A DNA stretch of 64,000 nt from Nitrobacteraceae bacterium AZCC 2146 (GCA_036924855.1 JBAGRP010000001.1:4712001-4776000), one strand, 5' to 3'. Shown: positions 54,627-64,000, counted from the first letter of the stretch. Numbers and translations are program-made. The notes: generated by a model from the letters alone, not told the origin.

Positions 54627-54950
54627 TCATTCGCGCTTGCGCGCCGCCTTCTCTTCCAGCCCGGACATCGTGGTGCGCAGCCCGAGCGCCGTCTCGACCT
54701 CTTCGAGCGCGACGCCGCGCGACTTCAACAGTACCAGCAAATGAAACAGCAGGTCGGCGCTTTCATTGATCAGGTGATTGCGGTCGTTCTCGACCGCGGC
54801 GATCACGGTTTCCACCGCTTCCTCGCCGAGCTTCTTGGCGCAGTGCTCCGCCCCCTTGTCCAGGAGCTTGCGGGTATAGGACGCCTCTCCCCCCGACGCC
54901 GCGCGGGCGTCGATGGTGGCGGCCAGGTCGTGGATCGTAAAGCGGGCCAT
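54627..54950 (-). CDS. hisE: Phosphoribosyl-ATP diphosphatase
   Basis: 107 residues, second step of histidine biosynthesis. All-alpha MazG-like fold with the metal-binding [14 protein letters not shown] segment (about 41-54) and the [15 protein letters not shown] helix. A separate hisI (PRA-CH) is not in this window. The order hisB-x-hisH-hisA-hisF-hisE is standard in Rhizobiales. It lies 48 bases after hisF. Confidence 0.97.
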   Translation of the reverse strand: MARFTIHDLAATIDARAASGGEASYTRKLLDKGAEHCAKKLGEEAVETVIAAVENDRNHLINESADLLFHLLVLLKSRGVALEEVETALGLRTTMSGLEEKAARKRE

Positions 54951-54998
54951 TTCGGCGCCTTCTCAGCTGGATAGCGCAAATTCCTGCCAGACTTTGGC

Positions 54999-55775
54999 CT
55001 ACGGGTCGAGCCGCATCGGCAGTCCGGCCCGGACCATATGGTCCTTGGCCTCGCGAATGGTAAATTCCCCAAAGTGGAAAATCGATGCCGCCAATACCGC
55101 CGTGGCGTGGCCGCTGCGAATACCTTCGACGAGGTGATCGAGATTGCCGACGCCCCCGGAAGCGATCACCGGAACGTGGACACTGTCGGCGATGGCCTGG
55201 GTCAGCGGGATGTCAAAGCCCTGGCGAGTGCCGTCACGGTCCATTGAGGTCAGCAGGATTTCACCGGCGCCCAGCGAGACGACTTCCTGGGCGAATTCGA
55301 CGGCGTCGATGCCGGTGGAGTTGCGGCCGCCATGGGTGAAGATTTCCCAGCGCTCGCCACCGCCTGCGCGTTTGACCCGCTTGGCGTCGATCGCCACCAC
55401 GATGCACTGGTCGCCGAACTTTTCCGCGGCTTCCTTGACGAATTCGCGGCGGCTGACCGCGGCCGAGTTGATCGAGACCTTGTCGGCGCCGGCGCGCAGC
55501 AGCGCACGGATATCGTCGATCGTGCGGACGCCGCCGCCGACAGTCAGCGGCATGAAGCAGGCCTCTGCAGTACGCCGGACCACGTCCATCATGGTGCCGC
55601 GGTTCTCGTGGGTGGCGTTGATGTCGAGGAAGCACAGTTCATCGGCGCCGGCGGCGTCATAGGCCACGGCGGCTTCGACGGGATCGCCGGCGTCGCGCAG
55701 ATCGACGAAGTTGACGCCCTTGACGACGCGGCCGTCCTTGACGTCGAGACAGGGGATCACGCGCACCTTGAACAT
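54999..55775 (-). CDS. hisF: Imidazole glycerol phosphate synthase, cyclase subunit HisF
   Basis: 258 residues, TIM barrel that uses ammonia from HisH to form imidazole glycerol phosphate and AICAR. Motifs: [20 protein letters not shown] with catalytic Asp, [36 protein letters not shown]. It follows hisA by eight bases, and the HisH partner is two genes upstream. Confidence 0.98.
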   Translation of the reverse strand: MFKVRVIPCLDVKDGRVVKGVNFVDLRDAGDPVEAAVAYDAAGADELCFLDINATHENRGTMMDVVRRTAEACFMPLTVGGGVRTIDDIRALLRAGADKVSINSAAVSRREFVKEAAEKFGDQCIVVAIDAKRVKRAGGGERWEIFTHGGRNSTGIDAVEFAQEVVSLGAGEILLTSMDRDGTRQGFDIPLTQAIADSVHVPVIASGGVGNLDHLVEGIRSGHATAVLAASIFHFGEFTIREAKDHMVRAGLPMRLDP

Positions 55776-55783
55776 GATGGCTC

Positions 55784-56533
55784 CTATGCCGCCGCGCGTG
55801 CGGACTTGATCAGCGCCAGAGCGGCGGCCGGATCGAGGCGGCCGTCATACAGCGCGCGGCCGGCAATGGCGCCGGCGAGTTTTTTCGCGCGCGGCTCCAG
55901 CATCGCCTTGACGTCGTCGATCGAGGCGAAGCCGCCGGAAGCGATGACAGGGATCGAGATACTTTCAGCCAGCGCAATGGTGGCGTCGAGATTGAGGCCC
56001 TTGAGCAGGCCATCGCGCGCGATGTCGGTGAAGATGATGGCAGCGACGCCGGCATCCTCAAAACGCTGCGCGATTTCCAGCACGGTCACCTGCGAGGTCT
56101 CGGCCCAGCCTTCCACCGCAACTTTGCCATCACGGGCATCGAGTCCGACCGCGACGCGGCCCGGGAATGCCTTTGCCGCTTCCTTCACCAGAGCGGGATC
56201 GCGCACCGCGGCAGTGCCGATGATGACGCGGGCGATGCCCTTGCCGAGCCAGGCCTCGATGGTGGCGATATCGCGGATACCGCCGCCGAGCTGCACCGGC
56301 ATGGTAACGGCTTTCAGCATCGACTCCACAGCCTGCGCGTTCATCGGCTTTCCGGCGAAGGCGCCGTCGAGATCGACCACATGCAGATACTCAAAACCCT
56401 GCGACGCAAAGGAACGCGCCTGGGCAGCGGGATCGAGGTTGAACACGGTGGCGCGCGCCATATCGCCCTGCTCGAGGCGGACGCACTGGCCGTTCTTCAG
56501 ATCGATGGCGGGAAAAAGAATCACGGTTTCCAC
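55784..56533 (-). CDS. hisA: ProFAR isomerase HisA
   Basis: 249 residues, TIM barrel related to HisF; isomerises the aminoaldose of ProFAR to PRFAR. N-terminal [19 protein letters not shown] with the catalytic Asp, [35 protein letters not shown] and [17 protein letters not shown] are present. The start overlaps the end of hisH by 13 bases, which couples the two. Confidence 0.98.
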   Translation of the reverse strand: METVILFPAIDLKNGQCVRLEQGDMARATVFNLDPAAQARSFASQGFEYLHVVDLDGAFAGKPMNAQAVESMLKAVTMPVQLGGGIRDIATIEAWLGKGIARVIIGTAAVRDPALVKEAAKAFPGRVAVGLDARDGKVAVEGWAETSQVTVLEIAQRFEDAGVAAIIFTDIARDGLLKGLNLDATIALAESISIPVIASGGFASIDDVKAMLEPRAKKLAGAIAGRALYDGRLDPAAALALIKSARAAA

Positions 56534-57171
56534 TTCAGAAAATTTGAAATCAAGGCCAGACCGAAGCGCTGGCTCTTCTCGGGGTGAAACTGGGTGCCGA
56601 TCGCGGTGTCCTTGCCGACCATGGCGGTGACCGGGCCGCCGTAGTCGGCGCGCGCCAGCACGTCGGCTTCATTAGCCGCGTTGAGGTGATAGGAGTGTAC
56701 GAAATAAGCGTGGCGGCCTTTCGGGCCGAGCGGCAGCCGTTCCAGCACCGGGTGCTCGCGGACCATGTCGAGCGTATTCCAGCCCATGTGCGGGATCTTG
56801 AGGTTTTCCTCGCGCGGCGAGATCTTTTCGACGTCGCCGGCGATCCAGTTCAGCCCGTCGGTGGTGACGTGCTCCTTGCCGCGGGTCGCCATCAGCTGCA
56901 TGCCGACGCAGATGCCGAAAAAGGGTCTGGCCTTGTCGCGCACCGCTTCGGTCATCGCCTCGACCATGCCATCCAGCGAATCCAGGCCCTTGCGGCAATC
57001 GGCGAAGGCGCCGACGCCCGGCAGCACGATGCGGTCGGCGCGAAACACCACTTCGGGGTCGCGCGTCACGACGATCTTGTCGGGCACGTCCATGCTGCGC
57101 GCGGCACGCTCGAAGGCTTTCGCCGCCGAGTGCAGATTGCCGGAGCCGTAGTCGATGATGGCAACGCTCAA
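56521..57171 (-). CDS. hisH: Imidazole glycerol phosphate synthase, glutaminase subunit HisH
   Basis: 216 residues, class I glutamine amidotransferase that feeds ammonia to HisF. Cys nucleophile in [18 protein letters not shown] and His-Glu in [20 protein letters not shown]. The start is a TTG (57171-57169) whose last two bases and the next A form the stop of the DUF2628 gene (TTGA overlap), and it has a GGGAGCG site. Confidence 0.98.
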   Translation of the reverse strand: MSVAIIDYGSGNLHSAAKAFERAARSMDVPDKIVVTRDPEVVFRADRIVLPGVGAFADCRKGLDSLDGMVEAMTEAVRDKARPFFGICVGMQLMATRGKEHVTTDGLNWIAGDVEKISPREENLKIPHMGWNTLDMVREHPVLERLPLGPKGRHAYFVHSYHLNAANEADVLARADYGGPVTAMVGKDTAIGTQFHPEKSQRFGLALISNFLKWKP

Positions 57172-57698
57172 CGTGACGCTCCCGGTTGCGGAAACAGCCC
57201 GATGATATCGCTTTGCGCCGCGGACGGCGGGCGCGAGAACGGCTGGCCCGGAATATTGCGTGTCGGCGGCGGCGCGCCGCGATCGATCGCGGAGGGGTCA
57301 TTGATCAGGCTGCGCTGCGCCGTCCAGCGATCGAAGAAGCGCCGCTCGGCCGTTTCCTCGTCATCGGCAACGACGATATCGAGCTGATGCCATTTGCGCC
57401 GTGACAGCGTCCAGCGCCGCAGGCTAGCGGCTTCAAAGCCCATCAACAGCGCGAACAACAGCATCACCGCTATGCGGGTACCGGCGCCGGCTGACAGCAT
57501 CGACAGCGCGACTTCGGCAACGATCGACAGCACAATGTAACCGAGCAGCGCCAGCCACAGCCGGTGCCAGGCCAGCCAGATCAAGCCGGCGACAAACGCC
57601 CAAAAATGAAAGCCGTCGCGCACGAACTCGAACTTGTCCGTCGCGGCAACGGCCTCTCGGCTTGCGGCCAGAGGCGCATGAACTGTGTAGACCGGCAT
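57168..57698 (-). CDS. DUF2628 membrane protein within the his operon
   Basis: 176 residues. The N-terminus is [20 protein letters not shown], then two or three hydrophobic segments ([40 protein letters not shown]), a basic Trp-rich turn and a Pro-rich cytoplasmic tail. This fits DUF2628, whose role is unknown, although it is regularly inserted between hisB and hisH in these bacteria. Overlap with hisH (TTGA) implies coupled translation. There is no sign of an enzyme, so a link to histidine synthesis is only positional. Confidence 0.85.
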   Translation of the reverse strand: MPVYTVHAPLAASREAVAATDKFEFVRDGFHFWAFVAGLIWLAWHRLWLALLGYIVLSIVAEVALSMLSAGAGTRIAVMLLFALLMGFEAASLRRWTLSRRKWHQLDIVVADDEETAERRFFDRWTAQRSLINDPSAIDRGAPPPTRNIPGQPFSRPPSAAQSDIIGLFPQPGASR

Positions 57699-57733
57699 GG
57701 CAAAACTCCGCCGCAAAACCCGACGATGGCAAA

Positions 57734-58327
57734 TCAGCCGCCGAGCTGACCCTTGGTGGATGGCACTTCGCCGGCGTTGCGCGGATCGATCGCAACCGCC
57801 GTCCGCAGCGCCCGCGCCAGACCCTTGAAGCAGGATTCGGCGATATGATGGCTGTTCTCGCCATATAGGGTCTCGACGTGCAAAGTCACGCCCGCATTGC
57901 CGGCAAAGGCGTTGAACCATTCGCGCACCAGCTCGGTGTCGAATTCGCCGATCTTGTCGCGCGGGAAGTCTGCCTTGAACACCAGCACCGGCCGGCCGGA
58001 AATGTCGATCACGACCCGGGTCAGGGTCTCGTCCATCGGCATGTGGATGCTGGCATAGCGGGTGATGCCGGCCATGTCGCCGAGCGCCTGCTTCACCGCC
58101 TGGCCGAGCGCGATGCCGACATCCTCGGTGGTGTGGTGGTAATCGACGTGGAGGTCGCCGACCGCCTTGACGGATATGTCGATGCGAGAATGGCGGGCGA
58201 GCAGATCGAGCATGTGGTCGAAGAACCCGATGCCGGTCGCAGCCTGGGACACACCGGTGCCATCAAGGTTCACGGAGACCTCGATGTCGGTTTCCTTGGT
58301 CTTGCGCTTGATCGTCGCCTTACGCAT
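57734..58327 (-). CDS. hisB: Imidazoleglycerol-phosphate dehydratase
   Basis: 197-residue monofunctional dehydratase without the HisB phosphatase domain found in enterics. Manganese ligands lie in the two inverted motifs: [31 protein letters not shown], and later [16 protein letters not shown]. It is the first gene of the his run, divergent from hslV with 189 bases between starts. Confidence 0.97.
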   Translation of the reverse strand: MRKATIKRKTKETDIEVSVNLDGTGVSQAATGIGFFDHMLDLLARHSRIDISVKAVGDLHVDYHHTTEDVGIALGQAVKQALGDMAGITRYASIHMPMDETLTRVVIDISGRPVLVFKADFPRDKIGEFDTELVREWFNAFAGNAGVTLHVETLYGENSHHIAESCFKGLARALRTAVAIDPRNAGEVPSTKGQLGG

Positions 58328-58516
58328 GAAATCGCTTTCCGGATGCTGAAAACGCGCCCTTTTAACAGGCTCATGACAGCTTCGCTACCGCGGCAGGGTG
58401 CTTTCGGAGGCGATCTTGCGGCTATGGTGACCGGAATCCGGCGCCAAACCGATGCCATCCGCCGCATTTGCAACGCCGACGGCCAGTGCCTAAATCAGGC
58501 GCTCAAGAGGGTTTCC

Positions 58517-59083
58517 ATGAACGCATCCTATTCGGCTTCCCATGACGGATCGTCCCCGGTCTGGCACGGCACCACCATCCTGACCGTCCGCAAGGGCGGC
58601 AAGGTCGTGATCGGCGGCGACGGCCAGGTCTCGATCGGCCAGACCGTGATCAAATCCAACGCCAAAAAGGTCCGCAAACTCGGCAAGGGCGACGTGATCG
58701 GCGGCTTTGCCGGCGCCACGGCGGACGCCTTTACCCTGTTCGAGCGGCTGGAAGCCAAGCTGGAGCAATACCCGGGGCAATTGACCCGTGCCGCGGTCGA
58801 GCTGGCCAAGGACTGGCGTACCGATCGTTACCTGCGCCGGCTGGAAGCGATGATGATCGTCGCCGACAAGGACGTCTCGCTGGTGCTGACCGGGACCGGC
58901 GACGTGCTGGAACCGGAAGCCGGCGTGATGGCGATCGGCTCCGGCGGCAATTACGCGCTGGCGGCGGCCCGCGCGCTGGTGGATTCCGACAAGGACGCCG
59001 AGACCATCGTCCGCCGCGCCCTCGATATCGCCGCCGACATCTGCGTCTACACCAACCGCAACGTGACGATCGAAACCCTATGA
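58517..59083 (+). CDS. hslV: ATP-dependent protease HslV, proteolytic subunit
   Basis: 188 residues. N-terminal-nucleophile hydrolase of the HslUV protease. The mature enzyme should begin at the Thr of [19 protein letters not shown], after an 18-residue propeptide ([18 protein letters not shown]), longer than the single Met removed in E. coli. The conserved [19 protein letters not shown] and the C-terminal [12 protein letters not shown] are present. The ATG at 58517 is followed by the complete subunit, and the stop overlaps the hslU start (ATGA). Confidence 0.97.
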   Translation: MNASYSASHDGSSPVWHGTTILTVRKGGKVVIGGDGQVSIGQTVIKSNAKKVRKLGKGDVIGGFAGATADAFTLFERLEAKLEQYPGQLTRAAVELAKDWRTDRYLRRLEAMMIVADKDVSLVLTGTGDVLEPEAGVMAIGSGGNYALAAARALVDSDKDAETIVRRALDIAADICVYTNRNVTIETL

Positions 59084-60381
59084 CCGACTTTTCTCCCCGT
59101 GAAATCGTCAGCGAGCTCGATCGCTTCATTGTCGGCCAGCACGACGCCAAGCGCGCCGTCTCGATCGCGCTGCGCAACCGCTGGCGGCGGCTGCAGCTGA
59201 CCGGCTCGCTGCGCGAAGAGGTGCTGCCGAAGAACATCCTGATGATCGGGCCGACCGGCGTCGGCAAGACCGAGATTGCGCGGCGGCTGGCGAAACTCGC
59301 CGGCGCACCGTTCATCAAGGTCGAAGCGACCAAGTTCACCGAAGTCGGCTATGTCGGCCGCGACGTCGAACAGATCATTCGCGATCTGGTCGAAGTGGCG
59401 ATTTCCCAGACGCGCGAGCGCAAGCGCAAGGACGTACAGGCCCGCGCGCAACTCGCCGCCGAGGAGCGCGTGCTTGATGCGCTGGTCGGCGCGGGCTCCA
59501 GCGCGGCCACGCGGGATTCGTTTCGCAAGAAGCTGCGCGCCGGCGAAATGAACGAAAAAGAGATCGAGATCGAGACCCAGGCCTCTGCTGGGCCTTCGAT
59601 GTTCGAGATTCCCGGCATGCCCGGCGCGCAGATGGGCGCGATCTCCATCGGCGACATCTTTGGCAAGATGGGACAGCGCACCAAGACCCGCCGCCTGACG
59701 GTCGAGGCTTCGCACGAACTGCTGGTCAACGAAGAATCCGACAAGCTGCTGGACTCCGATCAGTTGACGCAGGAAGCGATCAATGTGGTCGAGAACAACG
59801 GCATCGTGTTCCTCGACGAGATCGACAAGATCTGCGTCCGCGACGGCCGCAGTGGTGGCGACGTCTCCCGCGAGGGCGTGCAGCGCGATCTGCTGCCGCT
59901 GATCGAGGGCACCACCGTCTCCACCAAGCATGGCGCGGTGAAGACCGACCACATCCTGTTCATCGCGTCCGGCGCGTTTCACATCGCCAAGCCGTCCGAC
60001 CTGTTGCCGGAATTGCAGGGCCGGCTGCCGATTCGCGTCGAGCTGGCCGCGCTGACCCGCGATGACATGCGCCGGATTCTCACCGAGCCCGAGGCCTCGC
60101 TGATCAAGCAATATGTCGCGCTGCTGCAGACCGAGGGCGTGACGCTGGATATTTCCGACGACGCCATCGACGCCCTCGCCGATGTGGCGGTGGCCGTCAA
60201 TTCGACGGTGGAAAATATCGGCGCACGGCGGCTGCAGACCGTGATGGAACGGGTGCTCGACGAGATTTCGTTCGCGGCCCCCGACCGCAATGGCGAGACC
60301 GTTCACATCGATGCAGCGTATGTGAAGAAGCATGTCGGCGACCTCGCGAAGAATGCGGATCTGAGCCGGTTTATTCTGTAG
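59080..60381 (+). CDS. hslU: ATP-dependent protease HslU, ATPase subunit
   Basis: 433 residues, AAA+ unfoldase that feeds substrates to HslV. Walker [18 protein letters not shown] (about 57-73), the I-domain with acidic and basic stretches ([20 protein letters not shown] ... [10 protein letters not shown]), Walker [12 protein letters not shown], the pore motif GYVGRD, and a C-terminus ending ADLSRFIL that inserts into HslV. It forms one operon with hslV. Confidence 0.98.
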   Translation: MTDFSPREIVSELDRFIVGQHDAKRAVSIALRNRWRRLQLTGSLREEVLPKNILMIGPTGVGKTEIARRLAKLAGAPFIKVEATKFTEVGYVGRDVEQIIRDLVEVAISQTRERKRKDVQARAQLAAEERVLDALVGAGSSAATRDSFRKKLRAGEMNEKEIEIETQASAGPSMFEIPGMPGAQMGAISIGDIFGKMGQRTKTRRLTVEASHELLVNEESDKLLDSDQLTQEAINVVENNGIVFLDEIDKICVRDGRSGGDVSREGVQRDLLPLIEGTTVSTKHGAVKTDHILFIASGAFHIAKPSDLLPELQGRLPIRVELAALTRDDMRRILTEPEASLIKQYVALLQTEGVTLDISDDAIDALADVAVAVNSTVENIGARRLQTVMERVLDEISFAAPDRNGETVHIDAAYVKKHVGDLAKNADLSRFIL

Positions 60382-60393
60382 GGGGTTTCCGGT

Positions 60394-60515
60394 GTCATTC
60401 CGGCGTCGCGAGAGCGCAGCTCGCGCGAACCCGGAATCCCGAGATAGCTGAACATCTCTAGATTCCGGGTCTGCACACCAGCCGGCTTCGCCGACTGGGT
60501 GCATCCCGGAATGAC
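60394..60515. repeat. Intergenic palindromic repeat, family B copy 4
   Basis: About 122 bp from GTCATTCCGG to CCCGGAATGAC. It has GAGAGCGCAGCTCGCG in the left arm, CCCGGAATCCC, and the right-arm module CCAGCCGGCTTCGCCGACTG shared with the copy at 25887. It lies between convergent hslU and the Smr-domain gene. Confidence 0.85.
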
Positions 60516-60527
60516 GGAAGAATTGCG

Positions 60528-61127
60528 CTACCTCACCCTTCTGATCCGCACATATAGCGCGCCTTCGCCGCCATGGCCGATGTGGGCTTCCTCAAAGCCG
60601 ACCACCAGCGAACGGAATTCCGGCAGGCCGAGCCACAGCGGGACCTGGCGACGCAGCACGCCGCGCTCGGATTCGGCACCGACGGTGCGGCCCTTGCCGG
60701 TGATGATCAGCACGAAGGTCAGACCATCGCGGTTGGCGCGCTGCAGGAACGCGAACAGTGCGTGATGCGCGCGGGTCTGCGTCATGCCGTGCAGATCGAG
60801 CCGCGCATCGATGTCCTTGCGGCCGCGTGACAGCTGCGAACGTTCGCGGCGGCCGAGCGGCGCCAGCGGCGGGACTGGTGGCGGAGTTGGCACCTTTATC
60901 GGCTGTGCGATTGGCATGGGCGGCGAAATCTTGCGTGCGGCAGCAGGCTTCGCAGCAGCCGGCGCTTCTTCACTGACCGGTTGCGCCTTCACCACGCGCA
61001 TTTTCTTGCGCAGCGGTTTGGTCTGCTTGGCGACACTGTCCCACAGCGCGCGCTCTTCCTCACTCAACGCACGCCGGCGGCGTGGAGTGACGGGATCGAG
61101 CAGCTGTGGCGGGCGCGAACGCTTCAT
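60528..61127 (-). CDS. Smr-domain protein
   Basis: 199 residues. A basic, Pro/Ala-rich N-terminal half (about 1-100) is followed by a Smr domain: DARLDLHGMTQTRAHHALFA (DLHG motif), LIITGKGRT, and a C-terminal HGGEGALYVRIRR (GGxGAxYV-like). Smr domains are often DNA or RNA nickases or bind collided ribosomes; this stand-alone form is common in alphaproteobacteria and is untested. The ATG lies in the end of mltA with a 4-base overlap (ATGA). Confidence 0.92.
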   Translation of the reverse strand: MKRSRPPQLLDPVTPRRRRALSEEERALWDSVAKQTKPLRKKMRVVKAQPVSEEAPAAAKPAAARKISPPMPIAQPIKVPTPPPVPPLAPLGRRERSQLSRGRKDIDARLDLHGMTQTRAHHALFAFLQRANRDGLTFVLIITGKGRTVGAESERGVLRRQVPLWLGLPEFRSLVVGFEEAHIGHGGEGALYVRIRRVR

Positions 61128-62773
61128 TCCCAGAAGAAACGGTGACGTCGATGATGGCGGACGCGACGATTCACGCGGCGCTTCGATTTGACCTCGGGTT
61201 TGATCTCCGGTCGCGCTTCGGGCAACGGCACCGGCTTCGCTGCCGGCTGGACCTGAGCCGTTGCCGGCGCTGAAGTCTTCGCGGTTTCAGGCGCCGACGG
61301 CGTGTCCTTCACAACAGGTGCCGCCACTGCCGGATTGGCAACTGGAGTCTTGGCCACCGGCTTGTCGGGCGCCTTGCTGTCCGGTGCCTTGCTCTCGGGA
61401 GTCTTGTTGGGCGGCTCTTTGACGTCCTTCGCGGGGTCCGGCTTTGTCGGCTCGGTCTTCTGCGGAAACAGTTTTGCGATGTGTTCCGACGGCCGTGCAT
61501 GCGGCAGCGGCAGCGCGCGGCCTTTCTCCACCGGATCGAGACTCTTCGGCACCAGCATCACGAAACGTGCGGGATGGCGCAGCCGGCCGGAGACCTTGCC
61601 GGCGTCGGCGCCGGCACCGAAATAGATGTCGGCGCGCGCCGGGCCGACGATCGCAGATCCCGTGTCCTGCGCCACCATCAGCCGCCGGAACGGCGTTTTC
61701 GATTGTTCGGAATCGATCGGCAATTCGCCCTCGATGAAGAACGGCGTGCCGTAGACGTGCAGCGATTTATCGACCGCGATTGAGCGGCCCGGGGTCAGCG
61801 GCACGCCCTGCGCGCCCACCGCCTCGTCGGTGGCGGAGAGCTGTACCTCGCGGAAGAACACATAGGAGCGGTTCTGCCGGCGCAGCTCGTTGGCGCCATC
61901 CGGATTTTCCTCCATCCACTGCCGGATCCGCTGCATCGACATCTGCTCGCGCGGGATGATGTTGCGATCGATCAGGATGCGGCCGACCGGCGTGTAGCGA
62001 AAGCCGTTATGCGCATCGTAATTGATCCGCACCATACCGCCGTCCTCGAGCCGCACCCGCGCTGAGCCCTGGATCTGGGTGAACAAGAGATCGGTCTGGT
62101 TTTTCAGCCAGCAGATTTCGAGGCCGCGGCCGGCGATGGCGCCGTCCTCGATCTCGGCGCGATCGTAATACGGCACCAGCTTGCGGCGGCCGATCTTGCG
62201 AAACACCTCGCCGCCGTTCGGCATGCTGCTGGACGCCTGGGACATGCCGCGCACGAACAGGTTCGACGGGCGGCGATACACTGGCACGGTGTAGACGTCG
62301 GTTTTGGTGCGTGAGCCGTCAATGATCGGCTCGTAATAGCCGGTGACGAAGCCTTCGGGCTCGCCGAGCCGCGAGATCCGCATCGGCAAGAAATTCGCTT
62401 CGAAGAAGGCACGCGCTTTGGCGTCGTCGGGAATCTCGCTTGCCCTGGCGGCACGACAGGGATCGCGCAGCGAGATGCCCAGCGCTTTCGAATCCTTCGC
62501 CTTCGGATCCGTCGGCGGCTTGCGTTGCACGGAAATCGGATTGCAGCTGGCGCGAAACGCCTTGAAGGCCTGCAGGTGATCGTCCTCGCTCCAGCCGGCG
62601 ATGTCGGCCCAGGCGACGGGCGCATACTGGCTGCCAGTGATTTCGAACGGCCAGCTAGGATGTAAATGTGAGACCCGCGCCGTCGCCGGCACAGGCAGCC
62701 ATGCCGCCGCCATCACGCACAGCGCGGCAAGTCGGCCGGCGCCGGATGCGTTATTGAACGCTGCCGGTGCCAA
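61124..62773 (-). CDS. mltA: Murein transglycosylase A (MltA) with long basic tail
   Basis: Lytic transglycosylase that cleaves peptidoglycan in the periplasm. The MltA domain (PSWPFEITGSQYAPVAWADI, GFVTGYYEPIIDGSRTKTD) and the 3D domain with catalytic Asp (RRLMVAQDTGSAIVGPARAD, ADIYFGAGADAGKVSGRL) are intact. There is no lipobox. The last 150 residues are a Pro/Lys/Ala repeat region (TPESKAPDSKAPDKPVAKTP) ending in a basic patch (KRRVNRRVRHHRRHRFFWE). The start is uncertain: a TTG at 62773, inside the end of the Tim44-like gene with GGAAG upstream, gives a credible signal peptide; a GTG/ATG pair at 62716/62713 is the alternative. Confidence 0.92.
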   Translation of the reverse strand: MAPAAFNNASGAGRLAALCVMAAAWLPVPATARVSHLHPSWPFEITGSQYAPVAWADIAGWSEDDHLQAFKAFRASCNPISVQRKPPTDPKAKDSKALGISLRDPCRAARASEIPDDAKARAFFEANFLPMRISRLGEPEGFVTGYYEPIIDGSRTKTDVYTVPVYRRPSNLFVRGMSQASSSMPNGGEVFRKIGRRKLVPYYDRAEIEDGAIAGRGLEICWLKNQTDLLFTQIQGSARVRLEDGGMVRINYDAHNGFRYTPVGRILIDRNIIPREQMSMQRIRQWMEENPDGANELRRQNRSYVFFREVQLSATDEAVGAQGVPLTPGRSIAVDKSLHVYGTPFFIEGELPIDSEQSKTPFRRLMVAQDTGSAIVGPARADIYFGAGADAGKVSGRLRHPARFVMLVPKSLDPVEKGRALPLPHARPSEHIAKLFPQKTEPTKPDPAKDVKEPPNKTPESKAPDSKAPDKPVAKTPVANPAVAAPVVKDTPSAPETAKTSAPATAQVQPAAKPVPLPEARPEIKPEVKSKRRVNRRVRHHRRHRFFWE

Positions 62774-63458
62774 CCAGCTTCCAGTTCGGATCGCGCGAGG
62801 CGATGTCGCGGGCGAATGTCCAGACATCGGTGATATCGGTGACCTTTTCCGGATTTCCATCGACGATGGCGCCCGTTTTATCGCGGGTCACCGAGATCAT
62901 CTGCGACACGAAACGCACGGTGAGCTGCGCGTTGCGATCGCGCACCTCGGCACTGACCAGTTCGGCCTTGTCGATCGAGACGAAGCGGGTTTCGGTCTTC
63001 TGCTCGTTCTTCTCACGCTCCTTGATCACGGCGTCGAAGCTCTCAAAGACTTCTGACGACAGTAGATCCTTCAGCGCGCGGCGGTCGCCGTTGGCGAAGG
63101 CCAGTACGATCATCTCATAGGCGCCGCGGGCGCCGGTGAGAAAATGTCGGGGGTCGAAGGAGGAATCCTGCGCGACAATGGCGTCAAGGCCCTGAGCCAG
63201 CGGCGTGCCGGGCTCGGCGAGGCCCTTCCAGCGATCGGTCGGCGGGATCACGTCGGCGGTCGGCGACAGCGTTGTCGGGTCGATGGCGCCACCCGGCATC
63301 TGCACGACGTTGCTGTCCGACACGCCGGGCGCGACGTCACGCGCGGCGGCGCGATCGAACGGCGGACGCTCGGTCCCGGTGCGCTGTCCCAGAACATTGC
63401 GCAGGCGCAGGAAAATGAAGACCGCCAGCGCCAGGAAGATGATGGTGTAAATATCCAC
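62751..63458 (-). CDS. Tim44/TimA-family membrane-anchored protein
   Basis: 235 residues. One N-terminal transmembrane helix (IYTIIFLALAVFIFLRLRNV), a flexible Gly/Pro linker, and a C-terminal Tim44-like (calcium-channel/NTF2-like) domain (about 85-235: AQDSSFDPRHFLTGARGAYE, TDVWTFARDIASRDPNWKLV). Bacterial Tim44-like proteins sit near the Sec/membrane-protein machinery by analogy with mitochondria. The start is a GTG at 63458. It is the first gene of the Tim44-MltA-Smr run; each adjacent pair overlaps. Confidence 0.9.
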   Translation of the reverse strand: MDIYTIIFLALAVFIFLRLRNVLGQRTGTERPPFDRAAARDVAPGVSDSNVVQMPGGAIDPTTLSPTADVIPPTDRWKGLAEPGTPLAQGLDAIVAQDSSFDPRHFLTGARGAYEMIVLAFANGDRRALKDLLSSEVFESFDAVIKEREKNEQKTETRFVSIDKAELVSAEVRDRNAQLTVRFVSQMISVTRDKTGAIVDGNPEKVTDITDVWTFARDIASRDPNWKLVGTGSVQ

Positions 63459-63963
63459 GTCGCATTGCTTTCTGATCGGCGCCGGGCTGAGCCCGGCGGA
63501 AGAATGTCTCGCCCCGAACGGTCCAAAGAACGTTCCCGGGAACTGCAGGCACCATATGCACCCATATCAAGTGTGGACCTGACCCATGTAGGCATGAAAG
63601 CTGGGCCAGCCAATGGCGAGGTTCGGCCCGAGGCTGCGGCAAAGCCGCCATCCGTCGAGATCTCCCCGCTTCGATTTCGATGAATTCTAGCGTGTTTTGC
63701 CGGGCAGAGGAAATCGGATCGCAACCGGAAAACCCGCCCCTTCAACCGTTTAACCCGATTTATAGGCAAATGCGACCGGTTTTGCCGCGAGGCTCCCGCA
63801 ATCCCGGTTGCGCCGGACGACTTTCGCCAGGGGGCGGGCGGTGTCGTCCTTGTCGAACGCAACGGGGCTATGATAGCCACTCGCCCGACAAATGCATTTT
63901 ACCGTCCGCGCGAACGCCTGCGGACCGGTTCCCCTTCGCCCGACAGCGCTTCAGGAGATTTTT
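63459..63963. other. Divergent region between the Tim44-like gene and secB
   Basis: 505 bases with no credible gene on either strand. It contains a 7-bp perfect hairpin GCCGGGC-TGA-GCCCGGC (63481-63497) in the Tim44 leader, a 12-bp perfect palindrome GTTCCCGGGAAC (63532-63543) and relatively AT-rich text around 63735-63765. The secB ribosome site AGGAG is at 63953-63957. A gene for FxsA, often found here in relatives, is not seen. Confidence 0.55.
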
Positions 63964-64000
63964 ATGACCAACGGCAACGGCACCCCTCCCGAGGCGGCTT
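63964..64000 (+). CDS. secB: Start of the SecB chaperone gene, truncated by the window
   Basis: Only 12 codons are visible, MTNGNGTPPEAA, behind AGGAG (63953-63957). This N-terminus matches SecB of Bradyrhizobium-type bacteria as I recall it, and the position next to the Tim44-like gene is the usual one. SecB is the tetrameric chaperone that keeps preproteins export-competent for SecA. Confidence 0.7.
   Translation, partial: MTNGNGTPPEAA

Overview
The window is chromosomal, GC-rich DNA of an alphaproteobacterium, most likely Nitrobacteraceae (Bradyrhizobium / Rhodopseudomonas / Tardiphaga type). This follows from the protein sequences, from gene neighbourhoods such as hisB-DUF2628-hisH-hisA-hisF-hisE-coaA divergent from hslVU, and MltA/Tim44-like genes next to secB, and from the intergenic repeat families. 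It is mostly core genome. I see no prophage, insertion sequence, CRISPR array, tRNA or rRNA, and nothing that I would call a new defence or mobile system.

Layout. 1-3.8 kb: uppP (cut by the left edge), a GST-fold protein, queG and an alpha/beta hydrolase. 4.0-10.3 kb: translation block infC (AUU start), rpmI, rplT, pheS, pheT, with two small secreted proteins. 10.3-14.6 kb: TauE/SafE permease, exported metallo-beta-lactamase-fold hydrolase, exported FAD amine oxidase and a YiiX-type cysteine hydrolase. 14.6-17.9 kb: carbohydrate-type ABC importer (binding protein and two permeases, no ATPase). 18.1-19.3 kb: an SDR divergent from an ArsR-type regulator whose 5' end looks frameshifted. 19.4-23.4 kb: EI24/CysZ-like membrane protein, DUF3313 lipoprotein and a two-component pair. 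23.5-29.9 kb: nth, DUF2244, an AraC-MGMT fusion, gpmA, dapB, DUF1330, pyrF, FMN reductase and a phospholipid methyltransferase-like protein.

30-33.3 kb: dnaJ and dnaK behind a near-consensus alphaproteobacterial sigma-32 promoter, with a terminator hairpin between the two genes. 33.5-38.4 kb: a secreted unknown, two tandem paralogous polytopic membrane proteins, and a nicotinamidase with a Tat-like leader. 38.4-47.6 kb: grpE and hrcA, divergent from rph-rdgB-hemW, then an LppC-type lipoprotein, rsmI-yraN-gshB and a secreted unknown. 47.6-53.4 kb: an AT-rich patch with a perfect CtrA-type motif, comM, a secreted unknown, a hybrid histidine kinase and an OlsB-like acyltransferase. 53.6-58.3 kb: coaA and the his operon. 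58.5-64 kb: hslVU, Smr protein, mltA, Tim44-like protein and the first codons of secB.

The genes serve protein folding and turnover (DnaK/DnaJ/GrpE/HrcA, HslVU, SecB), translation and tRNA modification, cell-envelope synthesis (UppP, MltA, LppC, phospholipid and aminolipid enzymes) and biosynthesis of histidine, lysine/DAP, pyrimidine, CoA and glutathione. The features most worth a second look are regulatory and structural: the AUU start of infC, the apparent one-base frameshift and leaderless start of the ArsR gene, modular intergenic palindromes (one supplies the stop codon of pheT, another the terminator after dnaK), the CtrA/palindrome patch before comM, the ABC operon without an ATPase, and the exported nicotinamidase.
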